Origin: 2-01-FULL-41-21 sp038065335
Lineage (GTDB): Bacteria; Patescibacteriota; Minisyncoccia; 2-02-FULL-40-12; GWA2-44-9
Direction: 5' to 3'
DNA: 8,789 nt
Assembly: GCA_038065335.1 (NCBI GenBank)
Contig: JBBTRD010000007.1
Location: 1 to 8,789 of the forward strand
The notes below the pieces were generated by a model. The model was given only the letters and a program-made list of their open reading frames with translations, was not told the origin of the DNA and did no database searches. The translations under genes were made by a program, and so were the position numbers. Of the stretch, positions 1 to 5,263 are shown one piece after another; position 1 is the first letter of the stretch; every line of letters starts with the position of its first letter.

Positions 1-2939
1 ACACCTAGAGATGAACCTAGGGTTGTAGCTCCCGAGATGCTGGCCGTCCCGCCGAAAGAAGCCGTGCCTCTCGTTTCAAAGTCGCCACTGACGAGAAGGT
101 CGTTAGAAGCGGAGATGTAATTAGCGTGGCCGGTGGTTGAAGTCCCGAATCGGTTGTAACTGGCCGAGCTGAAACCGCCGATTTGAAGAGCGCCGAATAG
201 GCCGTATGAGGCGGAAGCGGTGCCTTGGACTTCGAATTTCGTAGTCGGAGTTTTTGTGCCAACGCCTAAACGAGTGTTGGCAACATCCCAATAGAAATTG
301 TTGTTGTCTTGACCAAGATTGCCTGAACCATCTACGAACAGAACGGAACCGGCTGTGCCTGATGTAACTTCGGCTCCGATTTCAGGATTGCCGACATTCT
401 TCCAAGTAGTGCCGTTATAGACCTGCATCTTGGTGACGGTGGTGTTAAAGATTGTCGCGCCTGATGAGACCCCGACAAGATCGCGTTGAGCCGTGGTCAG
501 ATTGTTTAATTGCAGACCGGGATGATCAGTACCGGTAAAAGAAAGAATACCAGAAAGAGTGGTGGCCTTAGCCCGTAATCCTTTGGTGATGTCCAATGAG
601 CCGGCGAAAGAATTACTACCCGTATTAGAACTGACAAAGGTGCCCTTTGTAGTGATATTGCCGCCGATAGAGGCGTAACCGCCGACTTCGAAATTGGTGG
701 AGACGGAAGCGCCATTAACAAAAGTCCAGAGGCCGGTGATGGATTGGGCGATTGAGCGAGAGGCAGGGCCGTTGGCGTAATCAATCCCGACCAAGGTTTC
801 GGTGGAACCGGAAGCAGTAACACTGAAACCAGACGACGAGAAAGATAGTGTATTGCTATTTAATTGAACATTGACCAAACCTTCTCTGGTTTTCAAAGCG
901 CCGACGGGTAGCCATGTCGTACCGTTGTAAGCGTTGTAAGTACTGGTATCAGTGTTAAAGACGAACAAACCGGCGGCGGGAGTGGTTATGGCATCACGTT
1001 GAGTTTGGGTCATCCGCGGAGCGAGAAAACCGCGAGTGGTAGAAGTTAAATCAAGCAGAGCTGAAGTATTCGGCGCCGTAGTGCCAATGCCGACTGGCCC
1101 AACGGCAACCGTGAACGAACCACTGGCGATATTGACCGGTTCATTAAAATTGAAACTTTTTGACGCCACATTCCAAGTGAGCATGGCGCTCGGGGTAACC
1201 GAACCACGATTGAAACGAATGTAGGAATTTTCTGTATCGGCCGTCGTATTGTCGGTGTTGATAACAAACGAGTTAGATGACGTTCCCGCGAAATTTAAAC
1301 TGCCCGAGACTGCGAGATTTCCGCTCAAATTAGCATTTACGATAAATAAATTCTGCCATCGTTTTGACGATGAACCGAGATTAAACGAACCGGAAGGAAT
1401 AAGGTTTGAGAGAACGCTTCCGCCAACCAATAAATCGTCGGTGGTCGCCCGGCCGGCAATCGTCGTGTTCCCGATTTGATTAATCTGAAAATATTTTGAA
1501 TAAACTTCAAATAAAGAATCTTGCGGCCGGTTCTTGTCGCCGATAGATGCGTCTCCGGCCACGCCCAGCGCTCCGAACGCGCCATCTAAGCCCCAAACGC
1601 CCCGATAAAAAAACCCCATACCCCTAAAGTCGCTCTGGCCGTTTACTTCAAGGCCGCCGATAGCGATAGCCTTGGTTGTCGAAGCGCCATTAGCCGTCAC
1701 AAATTGCAGATTGATGTCGCCTTTTTTAACACCATCCAGATATTCGGCGTTAAGATTCTTAATGAGCGCCTGATTATTGATTACGAGGGTGCCCCTCGTA
1801 ATCACAAGGTTACCACTTGTCAAGGTGACGTCCTTGCCAAAAACGGCGTCAGATAAAACACCGAGTTTGCCATAGACGGTCAGTGAATCTAAAAGCTTCG
1901 TGGCGCCGGATACGGTCAAGGTCTTCCCAACTTCAACATTGCCCATTAGACGGACATCTTCGTAAGTGAGATTGCCGTTTTTAGTCACGAAAGCGAGAGT
2001 AAAATCTTGCGCGCTCAAATTGTCAATGTAATCGGCGTTGAGATTTTCCACTTTCGTCATCGAATCCACCACAATCGGCGCCACGCCCTCCGGCGCGCGG
2101 CTGCGAAACTGGCCTTCGGTTTCAATGTGCCCGTAGATGGAAATATTTCCGGTCTTGTCTAAAATTAAAACTTCGTTCGCGTGGGTGCCGGCAAAATGGC
2201 CTTGAAGCGTAGTCGCGTCGGTGAATGCTTTTTTAATTTTTTGAGCCACGGCGTCCACTTGGCCAAAACTAAATCCACCGACCAAAACAAATAACACCAC
2301 CACGACGGCAATCATAACGGCCATTAACCGCGCTGGCGAACGAACCATCGATTTGGAAAATCGATTGAACTGGCGAAATTGATATATCGGTGAACTTTTT
2401 CTTTCTTGAATAAATTCTTCGACCTCGGGATCCAGTGAAACCGATTGGTTGGCCCGAACCGCGGCCGGAATGGCCTCGCTCACGCTTGAAGCAAATGTTT
2501 TTAATGAATCAGATAATCGATCTAATTTTTCCAAAACCTTGTTTTCCGGTTCCAAAATAGTCGGAGCGGACGGCAATGGAGTAATCGGCATCGGCGCCAT
2601 GACTGGCGCCTGTGGTGTTGCTTTAGTTTCTCCCGACGCTTCGGTCGGGACCCCGACATTTTGTCGTCGGGGCTGCTTCGTATCTTCTCCAAACGCTTGC
2701 GGATTAAGACGTTTAAATTCTTCCAATAAGTTTGACGGCGCCGAAGCCAATTGCACGGTGGAAACATAACTCTTTAACGCTTCGTGGGTCGTGTACCAAT
2801 TGCGACCAATTTTTTTAGCAAATATTTTTCCTCTTCGAGCAAGCAAACTTAAATACTCTTGTGAGTATGGCGCGTGACGCGCCGCCTCTTGAATTGATAT
2901 CCACTGCGAAGGCGATTTTTTCGGTTGATAATCAAGCAT
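1..2939 (-). CDS. HTH-transmembrane-tail-fibre-like surface protein (C-terminus beyond window)
   Basis: One frame stays open from an ATG at 2939 to the left edge, giving at least 979 residues with no stop; the C-terminus is not in the window. Residues about 12-60 form a helix-turn-helix of the MerR/excisionase type (ISIQEAARHAPYSQEYLSLL followed by RRGKIFAKKIGRNWYTT). Residues about 70-200 are a Pro/Ala/Ser-rich, probably disordered linker. Residues 205-223 are a single strongly hydrophobic helix (IAVVVVLFVLVGG). The rest is Gly/Ser/Thr/Asn-rich beta-repeat sequence, with GIGT/GVGT turns near 617 and 892, an LGSSSKRWQNL motif, and two copies of a phage-fibre-like unit at about 637-680 (GFLAPRMTQTQRDAI ... 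NGTTW) and 807-850 (TTAQRDLV ... NGTTW). Inferred topology is HTH inside and fibre outside. A chaperone or adhesion domain may lie beyond the edge. No Shine-Dalgarno is visible before the ATG. The architecture is clear; the function is unknown. Confidence -1.
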   Translation of the reverse strand, partial: MLDYQPKKSPSQWISIQEAARHAPYSQEYLSLLARRGKIFAKKIGRNWYTTHEALKSYVSTVQLASAPSNLLEEFKRLNPQAFGEDTKQPRRQNVGVPTEASGETKATPQAPVMAPMPITPLPSAPTILEPENKVLEKLDRLSDSLKTFASSVSEAIPAAVRANQSVSLDPEVEEFIQERKSSPIYQFRQFNRFSKSMVRSPARLMAVMIAVVVVLFVLVGGFSFGQVDAVAQKIKKAFTDATTLQGHFAGTHANEVLILDKTGNISIYGHIETEGQFRSRAPEGVAPIVVDSMTKVENLNADYIDNLSAQDFTLAFVTKNGNLTYEDVRLMGNVEVGKTLTVSGATKLLDSLTVYGKLGVLSDAVFGKDVTLTSGNLVITRGTLVINNQALIKNLNAEYLDGVKKGDINLQFVTANGASTTKAIAIGGLEVNGQSDFRGMGFFYRGVWGLDGAFGALGVAGDASIGDKNRPQDSLFEVYSKYFQINQIGNTTIAGRATTDDLLVGGSVLSNLIPSGSFNLGSSSKRWQNLFIVNANLSGNLAVSGSLNFAGTSSNSFVINTDNTTADTENSYIRFNRGSVTPSAMLTWNVASKSFNFNEPVNIASGSFTVAVGPVGIGTTAPNTSALLDLTSTTRGFLAPRMTQTQRDAITTPAAGLFVFNTDTSTYNAYNGTTWLPVGALKTREGLVNVQLNSNTLSFSSSGFSVTASGSTETLVGIDYANGPASRSIAQSITGLWTFVNGASVSTNFEVGGYASIGGNITTKGTFVSSNTGSNSFAGSLDITKGLRAKATTLSGILSFTGTDHPGLQLNNLTTAQRDLVGVSSGATIFNTTVTKMQVYNGTTWKNVGNPEIGAEVTSGTAGSVLFVDGSGNLGQDNNNFYWDVANTRLGVGTKTPTTKFEVQGTASASYGLFGALQIGGFSSASYNRFGTSTTGHANYISASNDLLVSGDFETRGTASFGGTASISGATTLGSSLG
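2631..2672. repeat. Two abutting palindromes inside the fibre gene
   Basis: Two GC-rich hairpins sit back to back. TCCCGAC/GTCGGGA (2631-2637 with 2644-2650) is followed directly by CCCCGAC/GTCGGGG (2651-2657 with 2666-2672). They fall in the disordered linker of the fibre protein and are translated as about residues 90-103 (RRQNVGVPTEASGE), keeping the frame. They resemble small dispersed palindromic elements rather than normal coding sequence. Confidence -1.
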
Positions 2940-2971
2940 GGGAAACTGGAATTAAGAAGTAGAAATTAGAA

Positions 2972-3000
2972 TTGCTTGCACCCTTATTTCGAGTTATACT
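2972..3000 (+). promoter_or_regulatory. Sigma-70-type promoter for a short RNA
   Basis: TTGCTT (2972-2977), a 17-base spacer and TATACT (2995-3000) fit a vegetative promoter. It points away from the fibre gene and predicts a start near 3007. No protein start follows before the strong terminator at 3050-3090. Confidence -1.
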
Positions 3001-3006
3001 TAGTGG

Positions 3007-3090
3007 GCCAAAGGCTTCGTTTTTCGACGGGGCTAAGGCGTGCATTCCTTCCCCCTCCAGTTTTGTAAGAAACTGGAGGGGGATGTTTTT
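3007..3090 (+). ncRNA. Candidate small RNA bounded by promoter and terminator
   Basis: A predicted transcript of about 84 nt starts 7 nt after a TTGCTT-17-TATACT promoter and ends at a 14-bp terminator hairpin. The body before the terminator is GC-rich, with short repeats (GCCAAAGGC, GCTAAGGC) and small possible hairpins, and it lacks a plausible reading frame. It could be a trans-acting small RNA. It could also be the attenuated leader of a longer plus-strand transcript towards the HTH gene at 3462. It matches no RNA family I can recognise. Confidence -1.
3050..3090 (+). terminator. Strong intrinsic terminator
   Basis: A perfect 14-bp inverted repeat (3050-3063 with 3070-3083, stem TCCCCCTCCAGTTT) has a 6-nt loop and is followed by TGTTTTT. 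It ends the predicted RNA starting near 3007. Confidence -1.
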
Positions 3091-3095
3091 ATCTA

Positions 3096-3120
3096 TAAGC
3101 GTGCATCCGCTTAATTTTTT
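3096..3120 (+). terminator. Second, weaker intrinsic terminator
   Basis: The stem TAAGCG/CGCTTA (3096-3101 with 3108-3113) with a 6-nt loop is followed by ATTTTTT. It lies just after the stronger terminator and probably backs it up. Its loop shares GTGCAT with the body of the upstream RNA (GCGTGCAT occurs in both). Confidence -1.
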
Positions 3121-3152
3121 CTATCTATCCGATACGATATCGGATAGATAGA
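3120..3152. repeat. Perfect 33-nt palindrome
   Basis: A 15-bp perfect stem (3120-3134 with 3138-3152, arm TCTATCTATCCGATA) surrounds a 3-nt loop CGA. Neither strand has a T-tract after it, so a terminator is unlikely. It may be an operator, a recombination site or a mobile palindrome. Confidence -1.
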
Positions 3153-3201
3153 AATCTCGGCCCTAAATCTAGATAAATTGTACCATTGGCAACTCAAAAA
3201 A

Positions 3202-3301
3202 AGTGGATAACTGCAGAAAAAATTTTCAATTTTCAATTTTCAATTTTTAAAAACTGTAAATTGTAAACTGTAAATTGTAAATTTAGCAGTACTTATCCAC
3301 A
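3202..3301. other. Inverted DnaA-box-like sites around AT-rich heptads
   Basis: TTATCCACA (3293-3301, plus strand) matches the classical DnaA box exactly, and TTATCCACT (3210-3202, minus strand) differs at one base. They face opposite ways and share flanking CTGC/GCAG. Between them lie two blocks of 7-bp tandem repeats: ATTTTCA three times plus ATTTTTA (3222-3249), and TGTAAA(T/C) four times (3255-3282). This layout resembles a replication origin with an unwinding element. Two boxes are few, dnaA and dnaN are not visible, and the heptads also occur elsewhere in the window, so origin function is only a hypothesis. Confidence -1.
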
Positions 3302-3331
3302 TTGACGATTTTCAAGGTATAAAGGTATACT
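3302..3331 (+). promoter_or_regulatory. Promoter upstream of the small HTH gene
   Basis: TTGACG (3302-3307), an 18-base spacer and TATACT (3326-3331) fit a vegetative promoter starting near 3338. The -35 box directly abuts the exact DnaA box ending at 3301, so binding there could affect transcription. A further TATACT at 3414-3419 may start a shorter transcript, but it has no good -35 box. Confidence -1.
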
Positions 3332-3423
3332 ATCCATATGAAAGGTTACTAAATTTAAGATCAAAATCTTTTATAAGAATCCAAACATCCTATTTATTCC
3401 GCTTATTATGGTGTATACTAGTT

Positions 3424-3451
3424 TGAAAATTAAAAATTGAAAATTAAAAAT
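3424..3451 (+). repeat. Block of four 7-bp AT repeats
   Basis: TGAAAAT, TAAAAAT, TGAAAAT and TAAAAAT run in tandem 10 nt before the HTH gene start. The same heptad family occurs at 3222-3249 and 3255-3282, and at 7651-7678 before rpmE. Each block has four units. Confidence -1.
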
Positions 3452-3461
3452 TAATTATCTT

Positions 3462-3686
3462 ATGCCTAAAAAATTCTTAACCGTAAATGACGTTGCCCGT
3501 TTGCTTGGTGTTAGCCCCTTGACGGTTCGCAATTGGGACCAGAAAGGGAAGCTCCGAGCTTACCGCAACCCTGTGAATAACTACCGGATGTATAAGATAG
3601 AAGAAGTCGAAAATATTCTTAAACAAATAGAGCACAGCAAAGACGGCTACTCTCCCGTGAAAGTAAAAATAGAATCAGAAGAATAG
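3462..3686 (+). CDS. Small MerR/excisionase-type HTH DNA-binding protein
   Basis: A 74-residue protein with one helix-turn-helix of the MerR/BldC/excisionase superfamily. FLTVNDVARLLGVSPLTVRN supplies the HTH, WDQKGKLRAYRNPVNNYRMY the wing, and IEEVENILKQI the closing helix; a short charged tail (about residues 58-74) follows. There is no dimerisation coiled coil or effector domain as in full MerR regulators, so it is probably a stand-alone regulator or recombination directionality factor. Start at ATG 3462 is preceded by heptad repeats and has no Shine-Dalgarno. A promoter lies at 3302-3331 and a terminator follows 13 nt after the stop, so it is likely monocistronic. Its HTH resembles in type the N-terminal domain of the fibre protein across the intergenic region. 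The domain call is confident; the target is unknown. Confidence -1.
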   Translation: MPKKFLTVNDVARLLGVSPLTVRNWDQKGKLRAYRNPVNNYRMYKIEEVENILKQIEHSKDGYSPVKVKIESEE

Positions 3687-3698
3687 ATATTATAAAAA

Positions 3699-3730
3699 CC
3701 AAAAATCGCTATTAAGCGATTTTTGGTTTT
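3699..3730. terminator. Bidirectional intrinsic terminator
   Basis: A 12-bp perfect stem (3699-3710 with 3715-3726, arm CCAAAAATCGCT) has loop ATTA. TTTT follows on the plus strand and, read in reverse, TTTTT (complement of 3694-3698) follows on the minus strand. It ends both the HTH gene and the minus-strand tRNA-Trp transcript. Confidence -1.
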
Positions 3731-3731
3731 G

Positions 3732-3802
3732 CGGGGGCGCCAGGATTCGAACCTGGATACCCGGTTTTGGAGACCGAAGTCTTACCATTGGACGACACCC
3801 CC
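3732..3802 (-). tRNA. tRNA-Trp (anticodon CCA)
   Basis: The minus strand folds as a full cloverleaf. The acceptor is GGGGGTG/CGCCCCC, the anticodon loop CTCCAAA gives CCA (Trp), and the T arm is CCAGG-TTCGAAT-CCTGG. The discriminator is G73, as expected for Trp. The 3' CCA is not encoded: the next bases are CAAA. L33 lies just upstream on the same strand, an arrangement common in bacteria (rpmG then trpT). Confidence -1.
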
Positions 3803-3818
3803 TATTTCTAAGCCGACG

Positions 3819-3983
3819 CTACCCGGTTATACGAGCCTCCTTGTGGGGGGTCCGCTTTTTGCACTTTTTGCAAAATTTCTTCAACTCGATTTTTCTTTCA
3901 ACCTTCTTTTTATTCTTGCTAGTGTAATAGTTCGCGCTTTTACAAACCGTACACCTTAACCGCAACAGATTTGGCTGTGGCAT
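3819..3983 (-). CDS. rpmG: 50S ribosomal protein L33
   Basis: A 54-residue protein with the L33 signature: zinc-ribbon cysteine pairs CTVC and CKKC, the family stretch NYYTSKNKKKVERKIELKKF between them, and the KRTPHKEAR end. The start is placed at the internal ATG (3983), giving MPQPNLLRLRCTVC, because family members begin this way. An upstream in-frame ATG at 4016 would add 11 residues unlike the family. No Shine-Dalgarno is visible. A TG-extended -10 (TGCTAAAAT, 4015-4007) lies about 25 nt upstream, so the gene may have its own promoter. It lies between the scaffold gap and tRNA-Trp on the same strand. Zinc-binding cysteines are retained. The protein is a component of the large ribosomal subunit near the E site. 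Confidence -1.
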   Translation of the reverse strand: MPQPNLLRLRCTVCKSANYYTSKNKKKVERKIELKKFCKKCKKRTPHKEARITG

Positions 3984-4006
3984 AAATTCTATTGAACTAC
4001 GTAACA

Positions 4007-4015
4007 ATTTTAGCA
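4007..4015 (-). promoter_or_regulatory. Possible extended -10 promoter for rpmG
   Basis: TGCTAAAAT on the minus strand is a TG-extended -10 element with no good -35 box. It predicts a start near 4000 and a leader of about 17 nt before the rpmG ATG. Confidence -1.
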
Positions 4016-4054
4016 CTTAACTATTTAAATACTCTTAAATATCACGTAATTATT

Positions 4055-4154
4055 NNNNNNNNNNNNNNNNNNNNNNNNNNNNNNNNNNNNNNNNNNNNNN
4101 NNNNNNNNNNNNNNNNNNNNNNNNNNNNNNNNNNNNNNNNNNNNNNNNNNNNNN
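4055..4154. other. Assembly gap (100 N)
   Basis: There are exactly 100 N, the usual placeholder for a scaffold gap of unknown length. It begins 71 nt upstream of rpmG and ends 2 nt beyond the 3' end of tRNA-Thr(GGU). Missing sequence here may include genes. Confidence -1.
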
Positions 4155-4155
4155 G

Positions 4156-4227
4156 AGCCGTTGGTCAGGATTGAACTGACGACCCCCTCCTTACCATGGA
4201 GGTGCTCTACCACTGAGCTACAACGGC
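4156..4227 (-). tRNA. tRNA-Thr (anticodon GGU)
   Basis: The minus strand gives a complete cloverleaf. The acceptor is GCCGTTG/CAACGGC, the D arm GCTC/GAGC, and the anticodon stem CCTCC/GGAGG with loop ATGGTAA (anticodon GGU, Thr). The T arm is GTCAG-TTCAATC-CTGAC and the discriminator U73. The first base after it is C and then the gap starts, so an encoded CCA cannot be judged. Confidence -1.
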
Positions 4228-4252
4228 ATTATGTTTTTAAAAAACATACTAA

Positions 4253-4339
4253 TGGTGGGGGTGGTAGGATTCGAACCTACGAAGGCACACGGCCGACAGA
4301 TTTACAGTCTGTTGTGATTGACCACTCCACCACACCCCC
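4253..4339 (-). tRNA. tRNA-Tyr (anticodon GUA)
   Basis: This is a class II tRNA on the minus strand. The acceptor is GGGGGTG/CACCCCC, the anticodon loop CTGTAAA gives GUA (Tyr), and it has the long variable arm expected for Tyr. The T arm is GTAGG-TTCGAAT-CCTAC and the discriminator A73. CCA is encoded at 4255-4253 and included. It is 25 nt upstream of tRNA-Thr(GGU), so they are probably co-transcribed. Confidence -1.
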
Positions 4340-4364
4340 ATTTAATTACTAACTATATTGTAAA

Positions 4365-4385
4365 CAAAAATTGCCATTTCGGCAA
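4365..4385 (-). terminator. Intrinsic terminator after tRNA-Thr(UGU)
   Basis: Read on the minus strand, stem TTGCC/GGCAA with a 5-nt loop (4385-4371) is followed by TTTTTG. It separates tRNA-Thr(UGU) from tRNA-Tyr. Confidence -1.
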
Positions 4386-4389
4386 CCTT

Positions 4390-4464
4390 TGGAGCCGACC
4401 CCGAGACTCGAACTCGGAACCTACGCATTACAAATGCGTTGCTCTACCATTGAGCTAGGTCGGC
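4390..4464 (-). tRNA. tRNA-Thr (anticodon UGU)
   Basis: Complete cloverleaf on the minus strand: acceptor GCCGACC/GGTCGGC, anticodon stem ACGCA/TGCGT with loop TTTGTAA (anticodon UGU, Thr), T arm CCGAG-TTCGAGT-CTCGG and discriminator U73. CCA is encoded at 4392-4390 and included. The 5' end overlaps by 10 nt the stop end of a GIY-YIG remnant. Confidence -1.
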
Positions 4465-4571
4465 AATTTTGTCTTAAGAAATCTACGCCCCGCAGCTGAT
4501 TTTAAATATAGTTCTCGTTTTCTGGCTTCTTCCCAAGATATATATTCTTCTAACACATAGACGATGTACAT
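4455..4571 (-). pseudogene. GIY-YIG endonuclease remnant (internally deleted)
   Basis: A 38-codon minus-strand frame starts MYIVYVL and runs directly into EEYISWEEARKRELYLKS then AAGRRFLKTKL, ending inside the tRNA-Thr(UGU) gene. MYIVYVL resembles the start of UPF0213-type GIY-YIG proteins, and the EEARKRELYLKS...GRRFL part resembles their C-terminal third. The middle, with the GIY-YIG strand, the catalytic Arg and the following helices, is missing, so it should be inactive. Intact members are about 80-95 residues. Such genes are small, widespread and often next to tRNAs. Family assignment rests on motif memory only; the fragment could also be a chance translation. Confidence -1.
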
Positions 4572-4581
4572 TATGTATTGT

Positions 4582-4642
4582 TGCTCCCCGCCCGACTGAA
4601 CGATCCAGTCGTTCGGGCGGGTGCCATTGAGCTACACGGGCC
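4582..4642 (-). pseudogene. tRNA 5'-half fragment interrupted by a palindrome
   Basis: On the minus strand, GGCCCGTGTAGCTCAATGGC (starting at 4642) is a typical tRNA acceptor arm and D arm. After GGCA the sequence enters a 36-nt GC-rich palindrome, then resumes with GGAGCA, which would close the D stem (GCTC/GAGC). No anticodon arm, T arm or matching acceptor strand (ACGGGCC) follows; the GIY-YIG remnant comes instead. It is therefore a broken tRNA gene with a palindrome in its D loop. It abuts the stop codon of the TPR gene without a spacer. Confidence -1.
4586..4621. repeat. GC-rich palindrome in the tRNA fragment
   Basis: A 9-bp stem CCCGCCCGA/TCGGGCGGG (4587-4595 with 4613-4621) with further inner pairing (CTG/CAG, AACGA/TCGTT). 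Size, GC content and placement resemble the other small palindromes in this window. Confidence -1.
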
Positions 4643-5257
4643 TTACTTTTTAACTTCAATCTGCTTCAAAAGTGTTGAATACTTACGGGCGAGAGTTTGG
4701 TTATCGGGGTTAAATCCTAGTCCGGCTTCGTAGGCCTCTTTGGCGTCTGGAATATTGCTCATTTTTAAATAGAGATCCCCTAGCATTTCGTATAAGCCGG
4801 CATTTTTAGGATCTTGGGCAATTTCAATGATGAGTTGCTGTTCTCGGCCTTTTAAATCATCGGCTGTCGGATCAACTACAACCGCCATACGTTCCGGCGC
4901 AACTGCTTCAATTGAAACCTCCGGCGAAATAGAAATAGCATGCCCCAAATGAGCCACCTGATGAGTCCGACGAATTTTCTGGATTAAACGCGCTGAAGCA
5001 TGGTCTATCTTTAAAAACACTAACCGCATACGCCGGAGGCCTTTCTCAATTTCTTGGAGACTTGTTTGACGATATTGATGCCAAGGAATTTGTTTAAACC
5101 ACAAAATTAACTCGGGGAAAAAATCGTCGAAAATATTAGCGCTGACTTCGTGAGATTCCGGAGAAAGTTTTCGAAGATACGGCATCTTTCGATACACGAT
5201 AGCAATCATGCCGACAAACGACAAACCAACGAGAACGAGAGGAATAATAATGAACAC
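4643..5257 (-). CDS. Membrane-anchored TPR-repeat protein
   Basis: A 204-residue protein with an N-terminal hydrophobic helix (about residues 2-22, IIIPLVLVGLSFVGMIAIVY) followed by basic residues, suggesting a single anchor with the rest in the cytoplasm. A charged, partly helical middle region (about 60-110) precedes a TPR module at about 137-200. There, GLYEMLGDLYLKMSNIPDAK and EAYEAGLGFNPDN match the tetratricopeptide pattern. The start is GTG (5257), 6 nt after the tsf stop; the hydrophobic segment begins at once, supporting this choice. Tight spacing implies co-transcription and possibly translational coupling with tsf. TPRs mediate protein contacts, but no partner is evident. I recognise the repeat but not the family. 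Confidence -1.
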   Translation of the reverse strand: MFIIIPLVLVGLSFVGMIAIVYRKMPYLRKLSPESHEVSANIFDDFFPELILWFKQIPWHQYRQTSLQEIEKGLRRMRLVFLKIDHASARLIQKIRRTHQVAHLGHAISISPEVSIEAVAPERMAVVVDPTADDLKGREQQLIIEIAQDPKNAGLYEMLGDLYLKMSNIPDAKEAYEAGLGFNPDNQTLARKYSTLLKQIEVKK

Positions 5258-5263
5258 GTTAAA

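Noticed and set aside
1036..1479. Plus-strand frames opposite the fibre gene
   Set aside because: The minus frame is open for the whole region and encodes recognisable repeat motifs; the plus frames have no domain or start signal.
3007..3050. tmRNA-like 5' segment (TTCGACGGGG followed by AAGGCGTGCAT)
   Set aside because: It resembles the conserved start of tmRNA, but a strong terminator follows within 45 nt. There is no tag reading frame and no tRNA-like 3' end, so a tmRNA is not supported.
3222..3282. CRISPR array
   Set aside because: Units are 7 bp, directly adjacent and without spacers, so these are simple tandem repeats.
3723..3959. 78-residue plus-strand frame over tRNA-Trp and rpmG
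   Set aside because: It is antisense to a tRNA and to a clear L33 gene; the frame is a shadow.
4161..4352. 63-residue plus-strand frame over the tRNA genes
   Set aside because: It is the antisense translation of tRNA-Thr and tRNA-Tyr, a common false annotation.
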